From contig CAYYFL010000009.1 in NCBI GenBank assembly GCA_964471325.1, forward strand, positions 19,175 to 83,174: a stretch of 64,000 nt of DNA, written 5' to 3'. The notes below the pieces were generated by a model. That model had not been told where the DNA came from. It made no database searches and was given only the letters and a program-made list of their open reading frames with translations. The translations under genes were made by a program, and so were the position numbers. Of this stretch, positions 39,719 through 48,982 are shown one piece after another. The stretch's first letter is position 1. Each line of letters begins with the position of its first letter. Source of the stretch: Velamenicoccus sp964471325. Lineage in GTDB: Bacteria > Omnitrophota > Gorgyraeia > Velamenicoccales > Velamenicoccaceae.

Positions 39719-40900
39719 ATGAATCTTGCTTTTTTTATCAGCCGGCGTTATTTTCTGACTCTGCAGAAAGAGCGGTTCATCTCCGTTATCAGCCTGATTT
39801 CGTGTCTGGGGATCGCCATCGGCGTGATGGCCCTCATCATTGTCATCGCCGTCATGACGGGTTTTGATAACGATCTCAAAGATAAGATCATCGGCGCCAA
39901 TCCCCACATCATCATCCAGAGTGAAGACGGGATCGCCGATTTTCAACAAGTTAAGTCTTTGATCGAAGGCCTCAAGGGTGTGCGGGATGTTGCGCCTTAT
40001 GTCAGCGGCCAGGCCTTTCTCTATTACAAAGACAAGGTGCTGAGCCTGAACCTCAAGGGGGTGGATCAGGCGTCCGAGAGCCGCGTGACGCGCATTCTCG
40101 GTTATATGGAGGGCGGTCGGCTGAACCTGCCTCCGGGAGGTATCGTCCTCGGCAAAGAGCTGGCGGCTGTGCTGGGTCTTTCCGTCGGCGACGAGGTGGT
40201 CTTGTCGTCGCCGGTCGTGGGATTGAATACGCCGTTCAAGGTGAGCGGGATCTTCCATACCGGCATGTACGATTATGACCTTAATTTGGCGTTCTTGAAC
40301 ATTAAAGACGCCCAGCAATTTTTCGGCGTCGGGACATTGGTGACCCAGGTGGGTGTCCGTCTGGATAATCCTTATTTGGCGCCGCAGGTCAAGAAAGAAT
40401 TGAACCGTGTCCTGCCCGCCGGTCTTCATAGCCGCACATGGATGGATATCAACAAGAATTTTTTCTCCGCTCTGGCGCTGGAAAAGCTGGCGATGTTCAT
40501 TATCCTGACATTGATCGTGCTCGTGGCCTGTTTTAACATCGTCAGCACGCTCATCGTCATGGTTGTCGAAAAGACAAAGGATATCGGTATTTTAAAGGCC
40601 GTGGGCGTATCTCAAGGGCAGGTGAGAAGGATCTTTACATGGGGCGGCCTAATTATTGGCACAGGAGGTATCCTTTTTGGTATAATAGGAGGGATTATTT
40701 TGTGTCTTTTGCTTAAAAAATATCAGTTCATCCAGCTCCCCCAGGATATTTATTATATCGACCATTTGCCTGTGGCGCTGCGCGGGCTCGATGTGGCCAT
40801 GATCGCAGGCTCAGCTCTTTTAATTTGTTTTCTGGCAACGATTTACCCGGCGTCCAAGGCGGCGCGCCTCGTGCCGGCAGATGCCCTGAGGTATGAATAG
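39719..40900 (+). CDS. Lipoprotein-releasing ABC transporter permease (LolC/LolE type)
   Basis: The protein has 393 residues. Four transmembrane helices (about 22-45, 260-285, 310-335, 360-380) and a large periplasmic MacB-like domain after TM1 (SRRYFLTLQKERFISVISLI, VMALIIVIAVMTGFDNDLK) match LolC/E. It extracts lipoproteins from the inner membrane with LolD, whose GTG start overlaps this stop by one base. Only one permease is encoded, so a homodimer (LolF-like) is likely. Confidence 0.92.
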   Translation: MNLAFFISRRYFLTLQKERFISVISLISCLGIAIGVMALIIVIAVMTGFDNDLKDKIIGANPHIIIQSEDGIADFQQVKSLIEGLKGVRDVAPYVSGQAFLYYKDKVLSLNLKGVDQASESRVTRILGYMEGGRLNLPPGGIVLGKELAAVLGLSVGDEVVLSSPVVGLNTPFKVSGIFHTGMYDYDLNLAFLNIKDAQQFFGVGTLVTQVGVRLDNPYLAPQVKKELNRVLPAGLHSRTWMDINKNFFSALALEKLAMFIILTLIVLVACFNIVSTLIVMVVEKTKDIGILKAVGVSQGQVRRIFTWGGLIIGTGGILFGIIGGIILCLLLKKYQFIQLPQDIYYIDHLPVALRGLDVAMIAGSALLICFLATIYPASKAARLVPADALRYE

Positions 40901-41574
40901 TGCTTAAAGCGCTCCATCTTCAAAAAACATATCGTCAGGGCCCGAAGGCGCTGACCGTGCTTAAAGACGTAAGCTTAGAGGTCAAGCGGTCTGAAATGTT
41001 GAGCATCGTGGGTCCTTCGGGGGCGGGAAAGTCGACCCTGTTGCATATTCTCGGAGGATTGGATACGCCGACGCATGGTGAGGTTTTTGTCGACGGCGCG
41101 CGCCTGACGACGATGGATGAGCGGCGGCAGGCCGCGATCCGCAACAAGATGTTCGGTTTTGTTTTTCAGTTTTACCATCTTTTGAGGGAGTTCACGGCGC
41201 TGGAAAATGTGATGCTGCCGGGTTGCGTCGGGCGGGGATCGCAGGGCGTATCCGACGTCAGGAAAAAGGCCGAAGGGCTCCTGGATTTTCTGGGTTTGTC
41301 GCAACGGCTGAAACACAGGCCTTCGGAGCTGTCCGGCGGCGAACAGCAGCGCGTGGCCGTGGCGCGGGCGCTCATCAACGACCCGGAAATCCTTTTTTGC
41401 GATGAGCCGACGGGGAACCTGGATTTCGAGTCCGGCAGGCACATCCAGGAATTGTTGATGCGCCTCAATAAAGAAAAGGGGACGACGGTCGTCCTGGTGA
41501 CGCACAGCCCCGAGCTGGCGCACGGCAGCCACAGGACATTGAAAATTTTCGATGGAAGGCTTGTTACAGGATAG
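40900..41574 (+). CDS. lolD: Lipoprotein-releasing ABC transporter ATPase LolD
   Basis: The protein has 224 residues. VGPSGAGKSTLLHILGGLDT (Walker A), FQFYHLLREFTALENVMLP (Q-loop), LSGGEQQRVAVARALIN (signature) and ILFCDEPTGNLD (Walker B) are all intact. It drives lipoprotein release towards the outer membrane. The GTG start at 40900 overlaps the permease stop. Confidence 0.94.
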   Translation: MLKALHLQKTYRQGPKALTVLKDVSLEVKRSEMLSIVGPSGAGKSTLLHILGGLDTPTHGEVFVDGARLTTMDERRQAAIRNKMFGFVFQFYHLLREFTALENVMLPGCVGRGSQGVSDVRKKAEGLLDFLGLSQRLKHRPSELSGGEQQRVAVARALINDPEILFCDEPTGNLDFESGRHIQELLMRLNKEKGTTVVLVTHSPELAHGSHRTLKIFDGRLVTG

Positions 41575-41673
41575 CAGGCAGGTTGACAAGGTCCCTCGTT
41601 TCTAGGAGAAACGCTGACGGAGACTCGGGATCAATTTCAGACAAAACGATTCAGCGGGAGATTGAGAGGCACG

Positions 41674-42546
41674 ATGTTGATTTATTTTAACGGAAAGCTG
41701 GTCAAAAAAGAAGACGCGAAGGTGTCGGTGTTCGATCACGGTCTGCTTTACGGCGATGGAGTGTTCGAGGGGATCCGTTCCTATGATTGCCTTGTTTTTA
41801 AACTGCGCGAGCACATCGACCGTCTTTATGCCTCGGCCCAGGGCATTTCTTTGAAAATCCCCATGCAGAAAAAAGAGATGGAGAAGGCGATCGTCGGCAC
41901 CCTGAAAGCCAATAAGCTTAAGGATGCCTATATCCGCGTGGTGGTGACAAGAGGCGAGGGTGATCTTGGCCTGGATCCGCGCAACTGCCGCCATGCCACG
42001 GTCTTCATCATCACGGATAAAATTGCTCTTTATCCGGCGGAATTGTATCACAAGGGGCTCAAGATCGTGACGGTGCCGACCCGGCGCAATATCCCGGAGG
42101 CCCTGAATCCCCAGATCAAATCCTTGAATTATCTCAACAACATCCTGGGAAAGATCGAGGCGATCAACGCCGGCGTGCCCGAGGCATTGATGCTGGACCA
42201 GAACGGGTTCGTGACGGAGTGCACGGGCGACAACATCTTCATGATCAAGGACGATGTCCTGGTGACGCCGCCTGTTTCCGTGGGCGTCTTGAACGGCATC
42301 ACACGCGGGGCCGTGCTGGAGGTGGCCGCGAAGGCGGGCCTCAAGACTTGTGAACGCATGGTGACGCGTTTCGAATTGTATGTCGCCGACGAGATGTTTT
42401 TGACGGGGACGGCTGCGGAGCTTATCCCGGTCGTCATGATCGACGGACGTCTGATCGGGGCGGGGAGCGTCGGCAAGCACACGTCGGCCTTGATCAGCGT
42501 TTTTAAGAAAATCACGAAAAAGGACGGCGTCCGCTATGCTCTGTAA
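41674..42546 (+). CDS. ilvE: Branched-chain amino acid aminotransferase-like protein (class IV)
   Basis: The protein has 290 residues. FDHGLLYGDGVFEGIRSYD is the class IV N-terminal motif, SLNYLNNILGKIEA contains the PLP region, VTECTGDNIFMIKDD the fold-type IV signature, and EMFLTGTAAELIPV the C-terminal loop. IlvE is most likely; D-amino acid aminotransferase or ADC lyase are close relatives that cannot be excluded. GAGAGG lies four bases before ATG 41674. It overlaps mcsA by 11 bp. Confidence 0.85.
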   Translation: MLIYFNGKLVKKEDAKVSVFDHGLLYGDGVFEGIRSYDCLVFKLREHIDRLYASAQGISLKIPMQKKEMEKAIVGTLKANKLKDAYIRVVVTRGEGDLGLDPRNCRHATVFIITDKIALYPAELYHKGLKIVTVPTRRNIPEALNPQIKSLNYLNNILGKIEAINAGVPEALMLDQNGFVTECTGDNIFMIKDDVLVTPPVSVGVLNGITRGAVLEVAAKAGLKTCERMVTRFELYVADEMFLTGTAAELIPVVMIDGRLIGAGSVGKHTSALISVFKKITKKDGVRYAL

Positions 42547-43084
42547 TATCTGCAATAAAAATCAGGCGACCGTGCATCTGACCGAGATCGTCGATAACCA
42601 GATGACCGAGCTGCATCTCTGCGATGATTGCGCCAAGAAAAAAAGCATCCAGATGGAGCAGCAGTTCGGTCTCTCGGACCTTCTGGCGGGCCTGGTGGAT
42701 TATTCGAAGCAGCTCGCCGGTTCCGAGAAGATCGCACCGGGGACGCAGTGTCCTTTTTGCGGATTGACTTATGAAGATTTCCGCAAGATCGGCCGTCTCG
42801 GCTGCAGCGAATGTTACACGGCCTTTGGACGTTATCTGGGACCTTTGCTGAAGCGCATTCACGGCGCCAGCCAGCATGTGGGTAAAGCGCCTTTGTCTGT
42901 GTTGCAGGAGGGTCCGAAGCTCTTCTCCGGGCCGCGAGGGGCTTCGGTTGCGGAATTGAAGGCAAAGCTGCAGGAAGCTGTCGAGCGCGAAGAGTTTGAA
43001 GAAGCCGCGCGGCTGCGCGATGCCATTAAGGAAGCCGAGAAGACGGAGAAAAAGAAAAAAGGGAAGACGGAAGAGGCGGTTTGA
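42536..43084 (+). CDS. mcsA: McsA-like activator of protein arginine kinase
   Basis: The protein has 182 residues. Four CxxC pairs (CNICNK, CDDCAKK, CPFCGL, CSECYTAF) form two zinc sites, and a C-terminal UVR motif (LKAKLQEAVEREEFEEAARL) follows. In Bacillota McsA binds zinc and activates McsB, feeding damaged proteins to ClpCP. mcsB and clpC follow directly. No CtsR repressor gene precedes it; ilvE does. Confidence 0.92.
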   Translation: MLCNICNKNQATVHLTEIVDNQMTELHLCDDCAKKKSIQMEQQFGLSDLLAGLVDYSKQLAGSEKIAPGTQCPFCGLTYEDFRKIGRLGCSECYTAFGRYLGPLLKRIHGASQHVGKAPLSVLQEGPKLFSGPRGASVAELKAKLQEAVEREEFEEAARLRDAIKEAEKTEKKKKGKTEEAV

Positions 43085-43200
43085 TGCGGAAGTTTCCAAA
43101 TGTTAGTTTGGTCATTGCTTCTTGATGTTTGGAAATTGTTTGGTTATTCTTTCTTGGGTTTTGGTTATTTCAAATCGGTCCGAGTTTAACATTCTGAATA
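43085..43200. other. AT-rich spacer between mcsA and mcsB
   Basis: The 116-bp spacer is T-rich and visibly lower in GC than its neighbours. GTTTCCAAA near 43093 and TTTGGAAAT near 43128 form an inverted repeat, with TTTGGTCATT/TTTGGTTATT-like repeats around it. It looks like a dispersed satellite sequence rather than a promoter. Confidence 0.45.
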
Positions 43201-44250
43201 ATGAACCTTAATGATCTGATCAATCAGGTTTCAAGTTGGCTGAAAGGCACAGGCCCTCATTCCGATATCGTGATCTCTTCCAGGATCCGGTTGGCGAGGA
43301 ACCTGGATAAGACTCCTTTTCCGCATTGGGCCAAGAAGAACGACGCCGAGCAGGTTTTGGTCACGACCAAGGCTGCGTTCGAGCGGACGTCTGAATTGAA
43401 GAGTGCGGTCTTTCTGCGTCTTGAGGAGCTTGACAATATCGACAAGCAGTTTTTGGTGGAACGCCATCTGATGTCCAACGAGCACGCGGTCCGCAGCAAC
43501 CAGAAGGCGCTATGCGTGACACCGCGGGAAGATGTCGCCATCATGGTTAACGAAGAAGACCATCTGCGTATCCAGGTGATGGAATCCGGGTTCGACCTGG
43601 ACAAGACCTGGGACGTCATCAATTCCATCGACGACCAGCTTTCCGGTTTCCTGCCTTATGCGTTCAGCCGGGAATGGGGTTATCTGACAGCCTGCCCCAC
43701 GAATACAGGCACGGGCATGCGGGGATCCGTGATGCTTCATTTGCCGGCGCTCGTTATGTCGCGCCAGATCAATAAGGTGCTGGAGGCCATCGCTAAGTTA
43801 AGCTTTACGACGCGCGGCCTCTACGGCGAGGGCACGCAGGCATCGGGAAATTTTTTCCAGATTTCCAACCAGGTTTCTTTGGGGTTGAAGGAGGAGGAGA
43901 TCCTCGGCAACATCAAGGGCGTCATCGGTCAGATCATCGAACAGGAGGAGAAGGCGCGGGAAGTCCTTTTGGCCGAGCACCGGGAGATGCTCGAAGACAG
44001 GATCTGGCGTTCGTACGGCACGCTCAAGAACGCCCACATCATTTCAAGCGGCGAGACCGTTGAGCTTTTGTCCATGCTGCGGCTGGGGCATGACCTTGGG
44101 CTCGTCGAGAACATGGAGCGCGGCCTGATCAACGAGCTTTTCATCCTGACGCAGCCCGCGCACCTGCAGAAGCTTGAGAATAAAAAGTTATCCGCCAATG
44201 AGCGTGATATCAAACGGGCGCAAATTATCCGTGAGCGCCTGAAAGTGTAG
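43201..44250 (+). CDS. mcsB: Protein arginine kinase McsB
   Basis: The protein has 349 residues, normal length. The phosphagen-kinase fold is shown by SDIVISSRIRLARNLDKTPF (ATP-binding SSRIRLARN), IMVNEEDHLRIQ (catalytic NEEDH), LTACPTNTGTGMRGSVMLHL (guanidinium-pocket Cys) and the C-terminal RERLKV. It phosphorylates Arg on proteins to mark them for ClpCP degradation. In Bacillus the mark also inactivates CtsR; no CtsR is seen here. Confidence 0.95.
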   Translation: MNLNDLINQVSSWLKGTGPHSDIVISSRIRLARNLDKTPFPHWAKKNDAEQVLVTTKAAFERTSELKSAVFLRLEELDNIDKQFLVERHLMSNEHAVRSNQKALCVTPREDVAIMVNEEDHLRIQVMESGFDLDKTWDVINSIDDQLSGFLPYAFSREWGYLTACPTNTGTGMRGSVMLHLPALVMSRQINKVLEAIAKLSFTTRGLYGEGTQASGNFFQISNQVSLGLKEEEILGNIKGVIGQIIEQEEKAREVLLAEHREMLEDRIWRSYGTLKNAHIISSGETVELLSMLRLGHDLGLVENMERGLINELFILTQPAHLQKLENKKLSANERDIKRAQIIRERLKV

Positions 44251-44274
44251 CCTATAGACAAGTCGGAGGTGAAT

Positions 44275-46701
44275 GTGTTCAATCGTTTTACGGAAAGAGC
44301 CAGAAAAGTCATTGTCCTGGCCAAGGAAGAGGCCAGGCGTTTTAATCACGATTATATCGGCACCGAACATCTGCTTCTGGGGCTGATCCGGGAAGGCGAA
44401 GGGGTTGCGGCCGCCGTTTTGCAGAAACTGGGTTTGAGTCTGGAGAGTATCCGTCTGGAAGTGGAAAAACTCGTCCAGCCGGGTCCGACGACGCAGATCC
44501 AGGGGGATGTGCCGTTTACGCCGCGTTCCAAGAAAGCGCTGGAATTGGCGGCAGAGGAGGCGCGTGCCCTCGGGCATAACTATATCGGCACCGAACATCT
44601 GCTTCTGGGGCTGATCCGCGAGGGTGAAGGCGTTGCTTCCCAGGTCCTCTTGAACCTCGGGCTTGATTTGAACCGTGTGCGCAGCGAGATCATGGAGCTT
44701 TTGGGATCCGCAACGCCGGGCTTTGGCACGCAGGCCCAGAGCAAATCCAAGACGCCGGCCCTGGATGCCTTTGGCCGCGACTTGACGGCCCTGGCGCGTG
44801 AAGGCAAACTCGATCCCGTCATCGGCAGGAAAAACGAAATCGAGCGCGTGATCCAGATTTTGGCCAGGCGCACCAAAAACAATCCCGTGCTTCTGGGCGA
44901 GGCGGGCGTCGGCAAGACCGCCATCGTCGAGGGCTTGGCCCAGCAGATCGTTATGTCGAACGTCCCCGAGGTCTTGATCGGCAAGCGTATCGTGGCGCTG
45001 GATTTGGCGCTCATGATCGCCGGGACAAAATACCGCGGCCAGTTCGAAGAGAGGATCAAGGCCGTCATGGACGAGATCAAGCGCTCGCGCGACGTCATGA
45101 TCTTTATCGACGAGCTGCACATGCTCGTCGGGGCAGGCGCCGCGGAAGGGGCGATCGACGCCTCCAACATCCTCAAGCCCGCCTTGTCGCGCGGTGAGAT
45201 CCAGTGCATCGGCGCCACGACGCCGGATGAATACCGCAAATACATCGAAAAGGATGCCGCTCTGGAGCGCCGTTTCCAGACGATCATGGTGGATCCGCCG
45301 TCGGTCGATGAGACGGTGGAGATCCTTAAAGGGCTGCGTGATAAGTACGAACGTCACCATAATGTCGAATATCTTGATGAGGCTATTGCGGCGGCCGCAA
45401 AATTCTCCGACCGTTACATCAGCGGCCGTTTTCTTCCCGATAAGGCGATCGATCTTCTGGATGAGTCCGGGTCCCGCGCCCGTCTCGCCACGCTGATCGT
45501 TCCTCCGAGCATCAAGCAGTTGGAGATGAACGTCGAGGAGCTCAAAAAGGAAAAAGAGATCTTCATCAAGAACCAGGATTTCGAGAAGGCGGCTTCGCTG
45601 AGGGATCAGGAACGCCAGGCCCGCCAGAATCTTGAGGATGAAAGGAAGAAATGGCAGGAGGAGCGCGCCAAGTCCAGGCCCAAGATCACGGAAGAAGATA
45701 TCGCGACCATCGTTTCCAAGATCACGGGCATCCCGATCGTGAGGCTTGAGCAGAAAGAAAGTGAAAAGCTTCTCAAGATCGAAGAAGAGCTGCGCCAGAG
45801 GGTCGTCGGACAAGATGAGGCCTTGGCGGCGATCGGCCGTTCGGTCAGGAGATCCCGCGCGGGGATCAAGGATCCGCGCCGGCCCATCGGGTCTTTCATC
45901 TTTTTAGGGCCCACCGGCGTCGGAAAGACGTTGCTGGCCCGAGCGCTCGCAGAATTCATGTTTGGGGATGAGAATGCCCTCGTGCAGCTGGATATGTCGG
46001 AATATATGGAGAAGTTTAATGTCTCGCGCCTCGTGGGCGCGCCGCCGGGATATGTGGGGTACGAAGAGGGCGGTCAGTTGACGGAGAAAATCCGGCGCCG
46101 CCCGTATGCGGTCATCCTTTTGGATGAGATTGAAAAGGCGCATCCGGATGTTTTCAATATCCTCCTGCAAGTCCTGGAGGACGGGCGTCTTACCGATAGT
46201 TTCGGCCGTAAGGTTGATTTCCGCAATTGCATCATCATCATGACTTCCAACGTCGGGGCGGAGCTTCTGCGCAAGCAGGGCGCTTTGGGGTTTAAGGCGC
46301 AGAGCGGGGACGTGTCGTACCAGCAGATGAAGGAGCGGCTCCTGGAGGAGGTCAAGAGGACCTTCAAGCCGGAATTTCTTAACAGGATCGACGACGTCAT
46401 CGTCTTCCGTCCTTTGGAGAAAAACGACCTTTATAAGATCGTTGAGATCGAGATCGGCGAGGTGCAGGGGCGTTTAAGCGAGCAGCATGTGACGCTGGCC
46501 TTGGACCAGGAGGCGAAGGATTTCCTGATCGAAAAAGGCTTCGATCCTGTTTTCGGTGCGCGTCCTTTAAAACGCACGATCCAGCGTTATATTGAAGATC
46601 CCTTGGCTGAAGAGATCATCGGCGGCAGGATCAAAGAGGGGGGCACGGTCAGGATCGGCAAGAAAAAAGACAGGGAAGAATTGTCTTTTGAGCAGAAGTG
46701 A
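44275..46701 (+). CDS. clpC: ATP-dependent Clp protease ATPase ClpC
   Basis: The protein has 808 residues. Two N-domain repeats contain IGTEHLLLGLIREGEGV twice (about 25 and 100) and would receive phospho-Arg substrates. NBD1 has GEAGVGKTAIVEG (about 208), the middle domain a UVR-like FEKAASLRDQE, and NBD2 GPTGVGKTLLARALAEF (about 545). It unfolds substrates for ClpP. GTG 44275 has CGGAGG five bases upstream and gives the usual MFNRFTERARKV start; GTG 44269 is in frame but too close to the site. Confidence 0.96.
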   Translation: MFNRFTERARKVIVLAKEEARRFNHDYIGTEHLLLGLIREGEGVAAAVLQKLGLSLESIRLEVEKLVQPGPTTQIQGDVPFTPRSKKALELAAEEARALGHNYIGTEHLLLGLIREGEGVASQVLLNLGLDLNRVRSEIMELLGSATPGFGTQAQSKSKTPALDAFGRDLTALAREGKLDPVIGRKNEIERVIQILARRTKNNPVLLGEAGVGKTAIVEGLAQQIVMSNVPEVLIGKRIVALDLALMIAGTKYRGQFEERIKAVMDEIKRSRDVMIFIDELHMLVGAGAAEGAIDASNILKPALSRGEIQCIGATTPDEYRKYIEKDAALERRFQTIMVDPPSVDETVEILKGLRDKYERHHNVEYLDEAIAAAAKFSDRYISGRFLPDKAIDLLDESGSRARLATLIVPPSIKQLEMNVEELKKEKEIFIKNQDFEKAASLRDQERQARQNLEDERKKWQEERAKSRPKITEEDIATIVSKITGIPIVRLEQKESEKLLKIEEELRQRVVGQDEALAAIGRSVRRSRAGIKDPRRPIGSFIFLGPTGVGKTLLARALAEFMFGDENALVQLDMSEYMEKFNVSRLVGAPPGYVGYEEGGQLTEKIRRRPYAVILLDEIEKAHPDVFNILLQVLEDGRLTDSFGRKVDFRNCIIIMTSNVGAELLRKQGALGFKAQSGDVSYQQMKERLLEEVKRTFKPEFLNRIDDVIVFRPLEKNDLYKIVEIEIGEVQGRLSEQHVTLALDQEAKDFLIEKGFDPVFGARPLKRTIQRYIEDPLAEEIIGGRIKEGGTVRIGKKKDREELSFEQK

Positions 46702-46826
46702 ACCCGGCTGGGGACCAAGGGTTCCGCCGGAGAAAACAACGCTGATATTTTTACGCGGCCTCCGGGAGGTTGAAGTCATTGGGCCGGAAGCGCAGAGGAT
46801 GAACGTTATTGTGACATGAGGAGCAT

Positions 46827-47621
46827 ATGTTTCTTTTCAAGAGGGCGTTTTATATAGCCCTGGGCGCCAGAGTCCTGTCTTTCGTCCATTATTTCGGAAG
46901 TGTCGTGAGCCTGGGTATTCAGGCCGTTGTTCTCATCCCCGCCAGGCCCCTGGGGGGAGGCCGTGTTTTTGAGCAGGCCAAAAAGGTGGGTGTTGACAGC
47001 CTGCCGATTGTCGTCCTCGTTTCGTTTTTTATCGGCGTGATCCTGGCGCTGCAGACGGCCTACATCATGCAGAAGATGTCGAGCGAGATCTACATCGCCA
47101 GCATCGTCGCCGTCTCGCTGACGCGCGAACTTGGGCCTGTGATCACGGCCCTGATTGTCGCCGGACGCAGCGGCGCCGGCATCACCGCGGAGCTCGGGAC
47201 GATGACCGTGACTGAGCAGGTTGACGCCCTGGTGACCCTCGGATCCAACCCCATCAAATATCTCGTCGTGCCGAGATTCCTGAGCATGACCTTGATGCTG
47301 CCCATCTTGACACTTTTTGCCAACGCCATCGGTATCTTCGGCGGCTACCTCATCGGGGTCTATCGCTTGAGCATCCGTTCCAGCCTGTATATGAACATGA
47401 CATTTGGGACCCTTGTCTACAAGGATCTCTTCACGGGTTTGTTCAAGACCATTGTCTTCGGCATGATCATCGCGCTCGTTGCCTGTCACGAGGGTTTGAA
47501 TGTGCGCGGCGGGGCTGAGGGCGTCGGCAAGGCAACGACCATGTCGGTCGTCAATACCTTCATCATGATCATTGCGGCCGACTGTTTCTTTACGGCATTG
47601 TTTTATTTCTTCGTGCAATAA
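46827..47621 (+). CDS. mlaE: MlaE-type phospholipid ABC transporter permease
   Basis: The protein has 264 residues and about five transmembrane helices. SFFIGVILALQTAYIMQKM, LTRELGPVITALIVAGRSGA and GITAELGTMTVTEQVDAL are the conserved MlaE/YrbE core. It forms the inner-membrane channel of the MCE transporter with the ATPase and MCE protein encoded next. AGGAG is upstream of the ATG. The 125-bp gap after clpC has no obvious terminator, so read-through is possible. Confidence 0.93.
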   Translation: MFLFKRAFYIALGARVLSFVHYFGSVVSLGIQAVVLIPARPLGGGRVFEQAKKVGVDSLPIVVLVSFFIGVILALQTAYIMQKMSSEIYIASIVAVSLTRELGPVITALIVAGRSGAGITAELGTMTVTEQVDALVTLGSNPIKYLVVPRFLSMTLMLPILTLFANAIGIFGGYLIGVYRLSIRSSLYMNMTFGTLVYKDLFTGLFKTIVFGMIIALVACHEGLNVRGGAEGVGKATTMSVVNTFIMIIAADCFFTALFYFFVQ

Positions 47622-47744
47622 GCTCCGTTAGGGATCAAGATTTCTAACGGGGCCGTCTCTGACAGTTGAGATTATGGCTGAACCATCCGTTCCATCGGTA
47701 AGGGAAGTTTTTTGTCTTTAAGATGATGCGCCGGGCAGGTGAGT

Positions 47745-48524
47745 ATGGCAATGATTGAATTGATGGACGTTTCGAAAAACTTGGGTGGAAAGCAGGTCTT
47801 GGATCATATGAGCCTGAGCGTCGAAGAAGGGGAGACCAAGGTCATCATCGGCCGTTCGGGCGTGGGCAAGAGCGTCACGCTCAAACACATCGTCCGTCTC
47901 ATGGAGCCGGACGAGGGGAGCGTGCGCGTGGAAGGCAAGGATGTCCTGGCTTTGCGCGGCAAGGAGCTCAACGATCTTCATATGGAGATCGGCCTGGTTT
48001 TCCAGGGCGGAGCTCTTTTCGATTCGCTGACAGTGGGGGAGAATGTCGGATTCATCTTGCGCGAACACATGAAGATGGCGGCTCCTGAGATCGACAAGCG
48101 CGTCAAGGAGTCGTTGGCGCTCGTCGGGCTTTATGACGTCGAGCACTATATGCCGGCGGATTTGAGCGGCGGGATGAAAAAGCGCGTAGCGCTGGCGCGG
48201 GCGATCTGCACGCGTCCCAAGATCATCCTGTACGACGAACCGACGACGGGTGTGGATCCCATTACGGCGGACGCGATCAACCAACTGATCGACGAATTGC
48301 ACGATAAGCTCAAAGTCACCTCCATCGTCGTGACGCACGATATGAGGAGCGCCTATAAGGTGGCGGACCGTATCGCGATGCTTTACGAAGGCAGGATTAT
48401 TGCCGAGGGCACGCCCGATGAGATCCGCTATTCCCACAATCCTTACGTGCATCAATTCATTACGGGTGCGGCCCATGGTCCGATCACGGACGGCCAGAAT
48501 TCGAACGGGAGGAACGGGGGATAG
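47745..48524 (+). CDS. mlaF: MlaF-type phospholipid ABC transporter ATPase
   Basis: The protein has 259 residues. IIGRSGVGKSVTLKHIVRLM (Walker A), GLVFQGGALFDSLTVGENV (the Q-loop with QGGALFDS typical of MlaF), LSGGMKKRVALARAI and ILYDEPTTGVDPI are intact. It powers lipid transport between inner and outer membranes. ATG 47745 is preferred; GTG 47739 is an alternative. It is separated from mlaD by 458 bp of repeats, unusual for this otherwise compact operon. Confidence 0.94.
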   Translation: MAMIELMDVSKNLGGKQVLDHMSLSVEEGETKVIIGRSGVGKSVTLKHIVRLMEPDEGSVRVEGKDVLALRGKELNDLHMEIGLVFQGGALFDSLTVGENVGFILREHMKMAAPEIDKRVKESLALVGLYDVEHYMPADLSGGMKKRVALARAICTRPKIILYDEPTTGVDPITADAINQLIDELHDKLKVTSIVVTHDMRSAYKVADRIAMLYEGRIIAEGTPDEIRYSHNPYVHQFITGAAHGPITDGQNSNGRNGG

Positions 48525-48534
48525 GGGAGATTTT

Positions 48535-48982
48535 AATACTTAGGTCTCCGCATGCCGCAGAAAGTGGCGTACTTGCCAGTCTGGATAAGGCAAGGCGTGG
48601 CTCATCAGACTGAGCCAGGTAATTGGGCATAACGGAGGGTCTCATTTTGCAAGGAAAAAATACCAGGTTGTAGGCAAAATCAAGGAATAAACGTTGACCC
48701 TCTGCCTAAACACTTGTCAATTTTTCCATGGCGGACCGGAAAAATTGACGGCGCAGGCAAAGGGTTGACTTTGCAAGGAAAGATACCTGGTTGTAGGCAA
48801 AATCAAGGAAGTTAATATCATCCCTTGCGTTTACATCTTGAAAATATCTATCTGCAACCAGCCTCCACTCGGCCTTCGGCCAGGTGTCGGCGGGCAGACA
48901 GATATTTTCAAGTTACGCTCGCCTGCTCGGCAGGCGGAGCAGGCAGGGATTAATCCGCCGGAGGCGGATTAAGGAGACTTGC
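48535..48982 (+). repeat. Composite repeat block between mlaF and mlaD, ending in an RBS-bearing palindrome
   Basis: 48535-48640 matches the module seen around 232-370 (GAGCCAGGTAAT...GGAGGGTCTCA). A 41-bp direct repeat (TTTGCAAGGAAA... to ...AATCAAGGAA) lies at 48646-48687 and 48770-48810 and flanks an inner hairpin GTCAATTTTTCC/GGAAAAATTGAC. From 48811 an SD-family element follows: TTGCGTTTACATCTTG, stem CTTGAAAATATCTATCTGC with GCAGACAGATATTTTCAAG, then TTACGCTCGCC. Its end is TAATCCGCC/GGCGGATTA fused to TAAGGAG, six bases before the mlaD ATG. Confidence 0.85.

Noticed and set aside
44188..45813. A 541-residue minus-strand ORF opposite clpC, and similar long antisense ORFs opposite addA and others
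   Set aside because: These are antisense shadows of conserved genes with strong third-position bias; they lack ribosome sites and family matches.
48811..48976. The RBS-bearing palindromes as integron attC sites
   Set aside because: They are imperfect palindromes with conserved ends and a variable centre, like attC, but the end boxes do not fit GTTRRRY/RYYYAAC, copies are far apart around ordinary genes, and no integrase is present.
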